The notes: generated from the letters alone by a model not told the origin. A stretch of 64,000 nt of DNA from Sternotherus odoratus (GCA_032164245.1 JAVMKO010000002.1:183402920-183466919), one strand, 5' to 3'. Positions 33,504 through 46,305 are shown, counted from the stretch's first letter. Made by a program: numbers and translations.

Positions 33504-34444
33504 TTCTAAAGCCAAGGAGCTCACCCTGAGAAAACCCTGCTTTCTGCTTCCTCATATTTTAAAGAGAGGGCTGTTAGCTTGGGCATCTGAGACAGTATGC
33601 ATCAGGCGAGAAGTACTTTCTCAAACAGCTAGTAAACCACAAAATGAGTTTTTACAAGAAACCAACACCTTAAAGCTTCTGCTGAAATTCAGCTAGTAGA
33701 TTTGTGTGCGCTTAATTCTTTGCAGGATTGACTAAATATCAATTTCTTTATTAAGAGCGCTTTAAAGTCTAAAAAACCCACTGAGACAGGAGATTTATAT
33801 ATAAACATAACTACAGTTCCTAAAAGCAAACAAGATAAATTATTTTTATTCACAAATAATTGTATCAATGTGGTGCCAGCCGCTTCCCAGAGTGGCGCAA
33901 GGTAATTCCCATTAAAGTTGGTGAATAGGATTTTAGATACAATCAACAGGAGATTAAACCTCAATATGTTCTAGAGTAGAAGTCCTTGTACATACATACA
34001 TGTACAACATTGAGCATTTTTCCGCTTTTTGGGAGCCGTAAAGGCACTCTGAAAGATTTCTTTACTCCCTTCCTCCAGACTTGAATCCCCCACCCACACA
34101 CCCCATTTCTTAGAAACATATGGTGTTCTCAGTTTTCACTAGATGCTTTAGAATTTCTTGGATGACCCAAATGTGCAAGTCAACCTTAACAGTTCTTAAT
34201 TCACAGTCAAATCTTTAAAAAATACTTTTCTCCCAAATGTGAGTTGTAGGTATTAAAAAAACCTCAAATACAGACAATGGTGGGGGAATAGGGGACACAG
34301 AGTGACTAGCATGAGGAAGAGATTGTAGGGAATACCTGAAACAGTGAGGATGAAAAGGTGGCATGCAGAAATGGGGTCTGGAGGAATCCAAGGAGCCCCT
34401 ATTACATGCAATAAGCTTAGTGTACAGAACAACAATTTTTTTTA

Positions 34445-34621
34445 AGGTAACAGAGTCCTGTAGCACCTTAAAGACTAACTACAGTATTGAAGCATACTAC
34501 AGGCTTGCATCCGACGAAGTGGGTATTAGCCCACGAAAGCATATGCTTCAATACTGTAGTTAGTCTTTAATGTGCCACAGGACTCTTTGTTACCTCTGCT
34601 ATTCCAGACTAACACAGCTAC
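34445..34621. repeat. interspersed repeat arranged as a long inverted repeat
   Basis: Arms of about 50 bp (from AGGTAACAGAGTCCTGTAGC near 34445 and its partner ending CTCTTTGTTACCT near 34595) flank a central CATCCGACGAAGTGGGTATT. Beyond the right arm is GCTATTCCAGACTAACACAG, as in the full repeat. A related fragment is at 15079-15192. Confidence 0.75.
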
Positions 34622-35159
34622 CTCTCTGATTCTTGACAATGTTTTTTAAGATGTTAACCTTAGATTTGACTTCACTTCAAACTAAGGGAAATTTTAAATG
34701 TGTTATAGTCTCGGCCCAATCTGTAAGGATGAGCAACTCACTTCCAAGCAAATACAGAACCCTGTACAGCAAATGCATGGCATCAAGCAATTCCCCAGCA
34801 AGGGTGGTTCTATGTCACATTTTTTACATTACAGTAAAGCAGCATTTAAAATGATTGTTTTGTTGTCTGCAATACATTTGGTCTACAGAAGGGGTATAAT
34901 TACTTTTCTACACAATCGATTAGAGAAGCAAAACACCAACGGGTTCTTGAGGTCAAATCCTGACCTGATCCTGCAACAACTTTCCCACAACAGTTATTAT
35001 TATTGATTGCATTACTCTAGTGCCTGAGTATCTGGTTATGGACCAGGACCCACTGGGATTTGCTCTGCCCCTGAGATCTTACAATCAGAATAATCCATTG
35101 ATATCATTGGGTTTACTCACGTGTGTAAAGTTAGGCATGTGTGCAACTCTTGGAACGAT

Positions 35160-35444
35160 TGGGGTCTTGTCTTCACAACAGCGGGGAGGGACTGATCTTT
35201 TGGCAATCGATTTATCGCATCTCATCAAGATGTGATAAATCGATAGCCAGCAGCGCCCCCGTCGACTCCGGAACTCCAGCTTGCCAAAAGGCGCAAGCTG
35301 GAGTCGATGGGGGAGCACGCCGCCGACAGCCGTGAGGACGGCAGGTAAGTCGGCTGTAGATACGCCAATTTCAGCTATGTTATTAATTTAGCTGAAATTA
35401 GGTATCTACAGCCGATCTCCCCCCCCCCCAGTGAAAACCAGCCC
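35160..35444. mobile_element. palindromic DNA MITE, GTCTACACTA superfamily, diverged
   Basis: Imperfect inverted ends (GGGGTCTTGTCTTCACAACA and GTGAAAACCAGCCCTA) enclose two internal hairpins, around AATTTCAGCTATG...AGCTGAAATTAG (35370-35400) and CCAGCTTGCC...GCAAGCTGG (35276-35306). It shares core sequence with 35749-36016. Confidence 0.55.
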
Positions 35445-35748
35445 TATGTGAGCCATTTGCTATAATCTTGTACAAGCACCTTTAACACCTTCTAAAAAAA
35501 TAAAAATGCACTAAACATTAGATTCTACACCAGAGCTATAATTTTTGTAAGAACTGTACACAACAGCCTGCCATTTTTTCCAATAAAAGGGCTGAGAAGC
35601 AACTCATGTTCGAATTCAGACAAATTAACATAAAAGATACTAGAGAAAGCTAATAAAATATTTCTTTGTGAATGCAAACTATAAATTATTAGTCATACAG
35701 GGGTGGCACTCTGTTTCCCATCTTCCAAAACCAGCAATTTACGCCACG

Positions 35749-36016
35749 AAGGCCTGGTCTACACTAGCAGGGAGGGTCAACCTAAGATTCGTAGCTGAAG
35801 TTGATGCATCTTAGGTTGATTTACCTGCTGTCCTCACGGCGGCAGCGATCGGCGGTGGGCTCTCCCGTTGACTCTAGCTTGCACCTTTTGGCGAGCTGGA
35901 GTTCCGGAGTCGACTTTGGGGACTGATTTATCACGTCCTGACAAGATGCAATAAATTGATCCCCAATAGATCGATCTCTACCTTTCGATCCAGCCAGTAG
36001 TGTAGACAAAGCCTTA
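35749..36016. mobile_element. DNA MITE with GGTCTACACTA ends
   Basis: Ends AAGGCCTGGTCTACACTA and TAGTGTAGACAAAGCCTTA are inverted repeats. The core (GGAGTTCCGGAGTCGAC and AAATTGATCCCC) matches 35160-35444 in the opposite orientation. No open frame of interest. Confidence 0.7.
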
Positions 36017-37811
36017 AAATATGTAACATGATAGAAAACAAAAGTACGTTTTATATTTTTGTTCTTCACTGGGTTCCTGCCAAACTAATTAGACACCTAC
36101 TTGAAGTATCACAAACTTCAAGACTGTATTGATCATTAACTCTTAAGAATTGAAACTGGAAAAAAAAACAAAAATGCATTAGCAGTGCACAACTTTAGAT
36201 GAAATAGGGGGGGGGGGAAATTCCATTAGGCTTATAACTACAATAAGTACCTTTGAGTTTGGGATTTCCTTACTGTTAATGATTAGCTGGAACTCCAACT
36301 CACCACAGCAGCGATTAATCCCTAAAAAATATTCTATGCCTCCATCATTATAGCTTTAATAGCTGCCTCGTGATCTGACGTAATAAATAAGCATTTTCAT
36401 GATTAAAATTCCTATATATGCTAAACTAGGCTGAAATTACTTTAAATTTCAACATATTACTACTGCAGCTGGAATTCCCGAACTGAGGGCCACACTTATC
36501 ATTCTACAGAAGTCTGACAGCTGCATCAAATTTGTATATCAGAGCTGGGTGCAGCTGCTCTCATCTGTAATACGGAAAAGTATGATGTGGAGATTATGGC
36601 TCCCAACATATGATACTTTCTTGTGATTAAGACAGCATTCACTTGGATCAAGGTGGAGTACTATACTGGGAGTTATTTTTACTATCACATCTCCACCTTA
36701 AATATCAGGGTGGTATGAGCCATATTATAATACCCCGGTGACTGACAGCTGTGAAAAGACAATGGCTTGATTTATAGTGCTTCTATTATAATCTGATCTG
36801 TTAATCTCGACACAGAAGGCAAGAGGACTTGAGCTAAATGCCCTCTGATAATCAAACTTATAGGATTTACACAAATAAACTGTAACACTGCAAACTGTTC
36901 ACTGTATTAAAATATTTGTGATGGTGCTTCTTTCTGGATGCCCTCCCCCCCCTTCCTCCACACATCTGCTACCAGAGAGAGCCTCAAAACTGACAAGACA
37001 GACAACGAGAGTGTGTGGCCATTTAGGATTATTATTTTTTGTAAAGTTTATACGCACCTGGAACAACTGCCATACTTCATAAAAGAACACATACTCCACC
37101 TCTTTCACACTTAACATTAGTTGCCTCTTTTCCATGCAATGTAAATATTCTGTTTTAACAATCATGGTTAATTTTACTTGCTGGAGAACTATATAATTTC
37201 AGAATGATTTGTTGTAATTTTAAAGTTATTTTAGTATTAATTAAGAACCCTATGTTTGGGCATCAGTAAGTGCCTTAAAAGAAAAATGTCATAACATACA
37301 TTTTCTGCTTCTTAATGTTTTCAATATGTGTATTCCTGAAAAATATTAATCATGTCTGGAAACCACTAGTATTCATTATGGCAGTATTCCAGAAATGTAA
37401 AAGTATTATTTTTGGGGCCAACTACTGGGACAGCATTTTTGAAAAATTCAGCATGGGAGCGTCCCTGCTTGATATACAATTCAAAATATCCTCCCAACCA
37501 TTTAAATAGTTTGTTGTATATCGATTCTGAAAAAACACAAAACAGTCTTAGAGAAATTAATGCATATGAGAATGTTTAAACATATTTATAGGCTTTATTT
37601 TGCAATTTATTTGCATATAATGTTAAGATTTGAAGGGAGTGGAAAATATTTTTACTTCCCAGCAAAACAAAAGGAAGAAGTGTTTTTTAAACACTTTTTT
37701 TTGCATTACATTACAGTATCTGGCAAAAGCCAATCAAATTATATAAAGAAAGATCCTCTCTCATATTTAAGCACCAGTCCTCACACCTACATTCTTTATT
37801 TAATTACTTTC

Positions 37812-37905
37812 ACTCACTCTGAGGCACCTGGCATTGGCCACTGTCAGAAGACAGGATACTGGGCTGGATGGACCTTTGGTCTGACCCAGTACAACTATTC
37901 TTATG
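37812..37905 (+). mobile_element. CR1-clade LINE 3' tail fragment
   Basis: GGCACCTGGCATTGGCCACT and GGACCTTTGGTCTGACCCAG match the 3' UTR of the LINE at 961-1890. 5'-truncated to about 95 bp. Confidence 0.85.
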
Positions 37906-39094
37906 TTCTCTGCAAAATGATTTATTCATATAGTCATTAAGAGTAGAGCCAAGACAAGTGTAGAATCTGTGGGTGGAGTAGCAAAAATCTCCAGTTTACA
38001 CCCACTGGTGCTACCATACTTCTTGTTCTTCTTTAAATTAGATACAAATTAAAGGGTTGATAAACGACAGTGGCCTAAGGCCATGTCCAATATTGTACCT
38101 CATTCCTGCAAACACTTATATATACGCATAACTTTACTCATGCGAGCAGTCCCATTCATGTCAATGAGACTGACTGACTCCTTAGTGTTTCACCTTAAAT
38201 TTGGTCCAAAACTTAAGTTGTGTAAAGATGGGTTTTTATAAAACTCCCAATCCATACAAATTTACAGAATGTATTCAAATTGTGGAAAAATATTTTTTTT
38301 AAAAAGAGGCATTCTTGTTTGAAGCCCAAACACAGCACTATGGTCATACACAGTATGGCTGCCGCCCTGCAACCTGTTCTACACACCCTGTCAGTAGAAC
38401 TCTCTGAAGGTTTTGGAGTCTGTCCATGCAAAACATGACTGAGGCTTGTAAGCAAAGTACAAGATAATTAAATGACTTCCTTTCTCTGAACTGAAAGAAA
38501 TAGAAGAACTAAATGAAGAATATAAAAAGTCACAAGTAATCTGGATTTTTAAAATTGTCATTTATGCTTTTGGCTATTTTATATATTATTTTTATATATT
38601 ATTATTTGATGGCATAGGTACCTAGAGCCTAAATATTTTATAACTGTGTAGAGATATTTTATTTTTACTTAATTTTATTTTTTTATAAACGTAAAGTGAT
38701 ACTAGCAACAGTTAAAAGATTGTTTTTTAAGTTGACTTTGTCCATTTAATTAAATGGAAACACATTACATACACAACTAGGTTCTCTCTAGGGTTTATTC
38801 TACCTCATATAGTGTAGTTTAATAAATAATAAAAAAACCCTAATATAAATATTCCTTAAGAGTTGCATATTTCAGAATGAAATTGATCAATACTGCCATG
38901 CCACTAACACCAAAGCAATGAAACAGAAGGATCTCATTTTTAAGAAAAGATTTGATAATACAAAATCTAACTATGTTTTTAACAGAATCTCATTATTTTA
39001 AGAAACTACAGTACTGTATACTTATAAGTATAATACATTAAAATAAAAAACTACACATCAAAACAAAACAATTCCACCATGTGTACTCATTAAT

Positions 39095-39821
39095 AAGGCC
39101 CTACCAAATTCATGGTCATGAAAAATGCATCACAGACTGTGGAATCTGGTCTTTGATGCGCTTTCTCCCTATACTATACCAATTTCATGGGAGAGACCAG
39201 CATTTCTCCAATAGGGTGTTTTGACCCAAAAGGGAGTTGCGCAGGGACAGGGGGGGGGGGAAGGTGTCACGAGGTTATTTTAGGGATGTTGCAGTATTGC
39301 CAATCATACTTCAGACTGGGCACCCAGAGAGTGGCAGCTCTTGGCCAGTTGTCCAGTTCTTAAGGCAGCCGCAATGCAGAAGGAAGGATGGCAATGCCAT
39401 ACCACATCACCCTTACTTCTGCGCTACTGACTTCGGAACTGGGCGGCCGGAGAGCGATGGCTGCTGACTGAGGGTCCAGCTCTGCAGGCAGCCGCACAGA
39501 AGTAAGGGGGGCAATACCATGCCAGCATTACTTCTGCATTACTGCTTGCAGCAGCACTGCTTTTAGAGCCGGGCCCAGCCAGCAACCGCCACTCTCCAGC
39601 TGGGTAGCTCTGAAGAAAGTGTTGCTGCCAACAGCAGCACAGAAATAATGGTAGAAATACTGCAACCCCCACCTGCAATAGCCTCCCAATTCCTTTTTGG
39701 GTCAGGATCCTTACAATGACACCACCATTAAATTTCAAGTTTAAATAGCTGAAATCATGAAATTCACAACTGTGAAAATCCTGCAAGTGTGAAAATGGAC
39801 CATGAATTTGGTAGGGCCCTA
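39095..39821. mobile_element. hAT element, 727 bp, non-autonomous
   Basis: Ends TAAGGCCCTACCAAATTCAT and ATGAATTTGGTAGGGCCCTA with a perfect 8-bp duplication CTCATTAA (39087-39094 and 39822-39829). The interior has two diverged copies of a roughly 120-bp segment with GGCAGCCGCA and CAGAAG motifs. No transposase. Confidence 0.92.
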
Positions 39822-40179
39822 CTCATTAACTCACATATCTTCATCTGCAATGGGTCTCATTAGTGTGAATCAATGAATTTCAGCTGATAATGAATAAATT
39901 TTTACTTAAAAATAGTTTTATGATAATTTTTCTTTCTAAGGAAATGTAGGTATCTGATACATTCATAGATATAATAAATATAAAGTATCAGCATTAGGTA
40001 ATTTTGAGAGACATCTTTCTGCTTTCAAAACCTAAAAATAAAAATAAAAAGCCAATTGTCACCCATAACATAATCCCATTTCAGAAGAAAAATCTTAGCA
40101 GAAACTTCTCTTCCAGCGGCCAAAATCTGGCCCTCTCGGCAATGAATTCACCTCCCAGTGAATGCCAAATACTGTTTCA

Positions 40180-41180
40180 TTGAACCGGATCAATACTAAG
40201 GGCTGGGCCTACGGGAACGTGACTCTCTGCCTGCCTCTAGGGGGAGTCGCTTCGCCCGCTCTCCTGGAAGGGGCACTGAGAAGCGAAAATGTGAAACTGC
40301 CTCTCGCCTGCCGGAGAGGGGCGAGCCAGGCACCTGCTGGCTAACAAGGGTCTGTGCCTCCCCGCGCCATGCCCGGCCTCTAGCCAGCCGCCTGGGTCAC
40401 AGCCCCCGGCCGGCCCCCACAGCCCCCAGCTCCGCCGGCCCCCGCCTGCCGCGGACAGGGGCCTCCATGGGCTCTGCTGGCCCGGGAGCGGGGACAGCGC
40501 AGGGCGGGGCTAGGGGGCGGCCCGCGGGCTCTTGCCGTTCGCTGGACAGACCGACCTGTCCGCCCGCGCTAGGCCGCTACAGACCCCGCCACGGCTCCCC
40601 TCTTACCGGCTCGGCCCTGCGCCCGCTGGGCGGGTCCCGGCTCTCGGGTGCCCGTTAGCTGGAAGGAGGCGGGGAGGGGAAGCAGCCCGCGGAGCCGCTA
40701 CCCTCGGCCCCCGGCCCCATCGCGCCGCCGACCCAGCGCGCACTGAGGAGTCTCGCAGCGCGTCGGGGCTCCGCGCTCCGTACGTGACCGCCGCGCGGCA
40801 CCAGCGACGCGCTCATTGGTCAGCGACCGGCCGGGCTGGAGGCCTCGCGGTGATCTGCGGAACCAGGCGCCTTCCTCGCGCCACTGAGCCAGCGAACGGC
40901 AGCAGCCTGCGGGCCGCCCTCTAGCTCCGCCCCTCGCTGTCCCCGGACCAAAGCGCCCTGTGGGGTGTGAGCTAAGCGGGGGGCGGACGCGGGGGAGACA
41001 AACGGGTAGGGCGAGGTAGAGGGGAGGGGGCGAGAACGCCCCGCGCGCCTGTCACGTAGCTGCTCTGAGGGGGGTGTGTCTCGAGCTATATAGCACGTGC
41101 CTCGATGTGGCGTGTTCCCTGGGCTGGAGTAAAGGGCCCCGGGCTGGCTCCTCCCCTCCGGCCCCGCGTAGCGTCTGTGG
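40180..41180 (-). promoter_or_regulatory. C1GALT1: CpG island, probable C1GALT1 promoter
   Basis: About 1 kb of GC-rich, CpG-dense sequence in an otherwise AT-rich region, upstream of the C1GALT1 coding exons. It contains ACCAATGAGCG on the - strand (CCAAT at 40815-40819), CACGTG near 41095 and CGTCA/ACGTGAC-like sites near 40780 and 41053. A TATATA sequence is near 41087. Long open frames here are compositional. Assignment to C1GALT1 is by position. Confidence 0.65.
40607..40790 (-). other. C1GALT1: candidate non-coding exon 1 of C1GALT1
   Basis: A strong donor on the - strand (CCG then GTAAGA, complement of 40601-40606) ends a GC-rich segment just downstream of the inverted CCAAT box. The upstream limit is a guess; the transcription start cannot be read from the sequence. 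It would splice to the acceptor near 27295. Confidence 0.4.
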
Positions 41181-42210
41181 CACAGCAGTAGCAGTGGGTT
41201 AATGGCGCTGTTCACCTTTCCACCCTGCCTCGGCCTCAGGCAACGTGACCTCAGCTAGGGTTGAGTCAGGCAACTGGTGGCAGGGTCCCGGGACTAGAGC
41301 CGGAGTGGGACTCTCAGCTGGGCCACTGATCTGCTGTGGGACTTTGAGCTAGGCTGTGTGCCGCAGGTTCCCCATGAGTAAAAGGGGGATCATGAAGAAT
41401 GCCCTCCTTTGTAACTAGCTTTGGGACCTAAGGTGTAACTAGCTGTAGGTGAAAACTCCGGGCACAGTTCAAGGCAGAAGGAATTTGGGAGGGTGGAGGT
41501 GGGGGAACTGGGAAAATGGGAGTATCGTGTTTCTTTTGTCCTTTAAATGATTTCACATTGTAAAACAGATTTTGAAGCAAAACCCTTAAATATCCCCTCC
41601 CCTCCCTCCTGCAACCACACTTGGAATTAAATTCTCTAGAAAATTCGACTCCCTGGTGTACTTCGCTGTTGCCTGCTTTTCCTTCTAATTAGCTGCAGGT
41701 CTGCCTACACTGCAAGTAGGGGTCAGGACTAGATGACTGGGGATTAAGCAGTCTCCACTCATTCATTCTGCTCATTTCAATATGTTGGTTTAAAGTGCCT
41801 GCACTTCAAAAACTAACACTGTAGGATTGAGTTGCTATGAAATTGCACCTTCAGAGATTATTGCCATAGAAACAATTCTTCATTCCTTATCTGATTATGT
41901 TAATTCCATGTATCTATTTAACAACTGCTATGTTATTCTGTAGAACGCCTTGGTTTTGAAAAGCTTAATGAGCAGATAATATCGCTGTATATTATGTATA
42001 TTTCACATTATAATGTGATCAAAGGCTAGAGCTCTTACAAATAGAACAGATAGGTTTTTTTTTCTAGTGCAACTTGGTGGAATTAAGAATTTATTTTTAT
42101 GAATGCCCTAGAGTAGACCGTGGAATGAATTTGCAAACAAAGACTGATTGTTAACATGTAGAGGGTCACACATGTTTTGCTTCTGTAGACTGAGCACGTT
42201 GTGCAAACTA

Positions 42211-42465
42211 AGGGCTAGCCAGTCTATACTAGAAGTGCTACATCAGTGCAACTGTGCTGTGTCTGGTGAAGATGCTCTATGCAGATGGGAGAGAGCACTC
42301 CTGTTGGCAAAATAACTCCATCTCCATGAGAGGCGGTAGCTATATTGGCAGGAGAAATTCTTCTGCCAATATAGCATCCATATCAGAGCTTATGTCCGTG
42401 TAATTTACATTGCTCAGGGGTGTGGATTATACACATGCCCAACTGATATGTAGACAAGACCTAAG
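42211..42465. mobile_element. degraded DNA MITE of the GTCTACACTA superfamily
   Basis: Ends AGGGCTAGCCAGTCTATACT and ATGTAGACAAGACCT are weak inverted repeats. A 13-bp perfect hairpin stem (GCTATATTGGCAG at 42338-42350 and its complement at 42363-42375) lies near the middle. Confidence 0.5.
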
Positions 42466-42989
42466 GGGTTCATCACATTTTTCTGTTTCCCCGAGCATGC
42501 TCCTTATATGCCATCCCCCACATTACCCTCTGTTGAAAGGACTCTCTGCAACTTTCCCACCTCTTCCTTCATGCCGGGGGCTCAGTTTCCTTTTCCCCTG
42601 TGTGTGTCCAGTTGCCTCCCCACCAATTCCAGCAGCTCTGTGTGCACTCCTCAATCCCTATACTCTCATTCTCACCATGTCAGAAGCTTTGGGTGCCCTT
42701 CATCCCCCTGTTCTCCATGTCGGAAGCTCTATATGCTGCCCCTGTCCACTCTGCTGTGCCCTTGTCTTCCATTCTTCCTCTTCCACGGCAGAGGCTGTAT
42801 CCCACCTCATTCTCTGCTTTCCTCCCCTGCCACATGCTGACTTCTTTCTTTTCCCCTCCTCCCCATTCCATTCTTTCAATGCCAGCAGCTCTGTGTACTC
42901 TCTCTCCCCTTTGAAGATGAATGATTCAGGGTGTCAACCTTTTTCAACTGAGATAGGGGTACTTTTATGATGGAAGGTGCTAATGTAGG

Positions 42990-43150
42990 AGTTGGCAACC
43001 TTCAGCACTAATGTACTGGCGGGCCACAAGATGTTTTGTTTACATTGACCATCCGCAGGCACAGCCTTCCACAGCTTCCAGTGGTGGTGGTTCACCATTC
43101 CCAGCCAATGGGAGCTTCAGGAAGTGGCATGGGCTGTAGGGTGTGGTTCT
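42990..43150. mobile_element. hAT fragment
   Basis: Starts GGAGTTGGCAACCTTCAGC and contains TTCCCAGCCAATGGGAGCTT, as in the interiors of the hAT copies at 18519 and 52238. The right end is missing. Confidence 0.5.
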
Positions 43151-44130
43151 GCGATTTTTGAATCAACTAAATGAGAATTCAATGATCTGTCCATGGATAA
43201 TTTGCAAATAGATAAAAAGACAAAAATAGACAAATATGAATTACTCACTCCGCTCTATAAATATAAAATAGTTACAGAGTTAACTAAATGTTTTGGGAAG
43301 ACCACTAGTAGGAAATGTTATATAAAATAGATGGCATATTGTGTGCCAGTTTTGAGAAAATGTCTCCGAGTTCTACTTGGTTTTTAAACACATCTGCAGC
43401 TTTTTTCCTGGTTTGATCAACACTACTTATAAGAATGCCAAAAAAGCCACAAAAAAAAGCATAACTATAGCCAAGTAATCAAATATCTGGATAGTTTAAG
43501 TACCTAGTTGTAAGGAGAATTTCAGCCTGTTACAGTATTCCTTCCCCGCCTTGCCAAATTACAGGGTTTCTGGGACTGGTAATTAGTGAAGGTTCCTGGC
43601 TGGCTCAGTTTCAGTCTCCATGGAAGCTACCTTTTTGAAACAATTACTGATTGTTGTGGCTGAAACTACAGAAGTGTCCATCTAGAAAGCGTTATTACCA
43701 CTGAGAAAACTAAAGGCTGAGATCAGCAATGTGGTGCATTTCTTGTATAACGATGTGAAGATCCACATGACAGATACAGTAATTATGTTCTATCCATTAT
43801 AAATGCAACATCAGTGGGAATTAAACTCAGGCCCTCCACTACCCCAATTTCCCTCAGAAAGCTAAATAATTTTTTAATGTAAAGTATGAAGAGAAATTAT
43901 ATATTCTGGTTCATCTCATTCTAACAGAAGTTAGTGATATTGTATCTTTATACATTTCAGAAACAAGGACCACAGGACACAGCTGTTTGTAATATTAAAT
44001 ACAGCCTATTTAAAGCTAATTTAGGGCAGTGAAAAAGAATAAAAAAGATGGTGGGAAATGAAATGGATTAAGAGGGAAATAAAGGTAAGTGGGAGGAGAC
44101 TGCAATGAAACGTATAGAGATTAGATATGT

Positions 44131-44407
44131 GGGCCTAGTCTACACTGGAAAATTAGGTCAACATAACTACATAGCCCAGGGATGTTGAAAATCCACACCC
44201 CTGAGTGGCCTAGTTAAGTCAATGTAAGTCCGGAGTAGAAAGTGCTAGGTCGACAAAAGAATTCTTCCAGCGACCACCTCTCGGGGAGATGGATTACCTA
44301 AGCTGATGGAAGGATCCTTCCCTCCTTTGAGTATAGGTGGCATCTACACTGAAGTGCTACAGTGTGCAGCTGTGCCGCTGTAGCATTTTAAGTGTAGGCA
44401 AACCCAA
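44131..44407. mobile_element. DNA MITE of the GTCTACACTA superfamily
   Basis: Ends GGGCCTAGTCTACACT and AAGTGTAGGCAAACCC are inverted repeats. No coding sequence and no clear target duplication. Confidence 0.6.
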
Positions 44408-45589
44408 AGTGACTTGAGGAAGCAGGAAAGGAAACAAGATAAATACTAAAGGGCATATTTTCAAAGGCATTCAGGTGCCTAAAGATGCCCATTGGCATCT
44501 AGTGGAATTTGCAAAGGCACCTGCCTGCATCTTTAGGCACCTGAATACCTTTGAACATCTGTCCCAAAATGACTAGAACCAAAGAGAACTGTAGTAGAGG
44601 GAAAGCAAGACAAGAGGAGCAAAGATGGCACCAAAAGAAAGCAGCAGGCCCAAAGATAGATGAGAGAAAAATTAAACCCTCTGTAATGTAGTTTAAAAGT
44701 ATAGGACCAGATAGAGTCTGGCCCTTGTGTAGGTGCGCAAAGAATGGGGAGAGTAAAAGGAGCCTCCCCCCCCCCTCCATGTGTGGTTTGTATATAGGCC
44801 AACCACAATTGCAGTGAACACAGGAACTACTACCTGTTATCTCCCACAGGGTGACAGGGAAGAGCCCCACTGCAGATACACAACTAGCAGAGGTGGTTTG
44901 TGGTTGTAGAATGGTACTTTTTCTACACTTTTCAAAGGGTGTAGTAGTGGATGCACTTTTCCTCTCCCCCGTCGCTCTGGGAAGATATTGCTGATTCCTC
45001 ATAAAAAAAGGCACTGGGATCAGCAACAACAGAGCCAAAATGTTGATTTAAACAAACTACTGATATGTATTGGGTTTATGATGTAGGTAGGTACACATGC
45101 AGATGCTGTTTATCAGCCTTGGGTGTTTGTCCCTCCTTTTTATAGTTTCAGTCTCTGTCTTGAAAGACATTTCCAGCTGAGACACAGGAGACAGAGTCTA
45201 AATGGAAGGATGTTCTCTGCTGATTTTCTTATCTGTTTGAATTTCCTTTGTTTTCCCTTCCTGCTCGATTATTCTGATTATTGCTTAAATGCAAATTACG
45301 GCAAGCACACATTCCTTCCTCTGTCTAGGACAGACCTGACTTCTGCTTAGGCAGGACTGTGGGATTTGGAACATGTTAATAACATCACGCAAGGTAATCT
45401 TGTAACTTCACATACAATGTTGCCAAACATTTTACCAGGACAATACTGGCCAACAATTTATGAGTTTTCAAATGATACCTTACAAGGCAAACTTTGTACA
45501 AAGATTGCTACAACAATGTTTAGGGGAATTCCAAGATGTATTCAGTCACAGTATGCATCTACCCTGGAGACAAAACCATCCTATATAAT

Positions 45590-46305
45590 AATCGGCTAGA
45601 GAAGTTTGTGTGAAGCCATCATGTGCAGTAGAGATGGCCCAGACGAACGGCATGCTGGGGGTTGTAGTTCGGAGGCACAAAATGGCCACCGTGCTTGCCC
45701 GCCTGAGGGATCCTCACTCACAGGGAGCTAGAGCACCAAGGAGCAGTTATACATATAAAGGTAGACATAGTTGGAGGGAGCTGCGCGGGGGTGGGGGAGG
45801 GAGCTGCGCGGGAGGGGAGTGAGGGGGGTGGAGAGGGAGCTGCACGGGGGGGCGTTGGAGGGGGGAGGGAGCTGCGCGGGGGGGGCGTTGGAGGGGGGAG
45901 GGAGCTGAGCGAGGGGGGGCGTTGGAGGGGGGAGGGAGCTGAGCGAGGGGGGGTCATTGGAGGGGAGGGAGCTGAGAGGAGGGGTTGGGGGGGAGGGAGC
46001 TGAGCGAGGAGGGGTCGTTGGAGGGGGAGGGAGCTGAGTGAGGGGGGAGTCGGAGGGGGAGGGAGCTGAGAGGGGGGGTCGTTGGAGGGGGAGGGAGCTG
46101 AGCGAGGGGGGGTCGTTGGAGGGGGAGGGAGCTGAGCGGGGGGGCATTGGGGTGGGGAGGGAGGGAGCTGGGCGAGGGGGGGCGTGCATTGGGGAGGGGG
46201 GAGCTGGGCGAGGGGGGGCGTGGGTTGGGGAGGGGGGAGCTGGGAGAGGGGAGGAGCTGGGGGGGGGGCGCGAGCCCTTACACGGGCTTTTACATTAGTT
46301 ATTCC
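45590..46305. repeat. G-rich minisatellite within an unclassified repeat
   Basis: About 15 variable units of 35-50 bp around GGGAGGGAGCTGAGCGAGGG and GCGTTGGAGG (45770-46270). Flanks are ATAATCGGCTAGAGAAGTTT on the left and CCCTTACACGGGCTTTTACA on the right. The unit resembles the second minisatellite of the 11603, 23605 and 56365 elements, but the flanks differ. The long - strand open frame is an artefact. Confidence 0.7.

Larger units (their letters stand above)
27295..40606 (-). other. C1GALT1 5' UTR intron, rich in mobile elements
   Basis: If exon 1 lies in the CpG island, this 13.3-kb intron contains the Tigger element with its LTR, the 31808 element, two hAT elements and several MITEs. 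32684-33029, 33512-34444, 34622-35159, 36017-37811 and 37906-39094 are AT-rich with nothing recognised except a short GC-rich copy at 33868-33901. Confidence 0.55.
41181..45589. other. intergenic DNA upstream of C1GALT1
   Basis: Holds MITEs at 42211-42465, 42990-43150 and 44131-44407, and a pyrimidine-rich stretch (42480-42910) whose open frames I do not trust. Otherwise nothing recognised. Confidence 0.4.

Noticed and set aside
40467..41215. Open frames in the CpG island
   Set aside because: GC-rich composition explains them; no recognised domain and no consistent splice structure.
42410..42970. 186-residue frame rich in Ser, Pro and Cys
   Set aside because: Pyrimidine-rich tract with overlapping open frames, no family resemblance and no splice or promoter support.
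45728..46189. 153-residue Pro/Ser-rich frame
   Set aside because: Artefact of the G-rich minisatellite.
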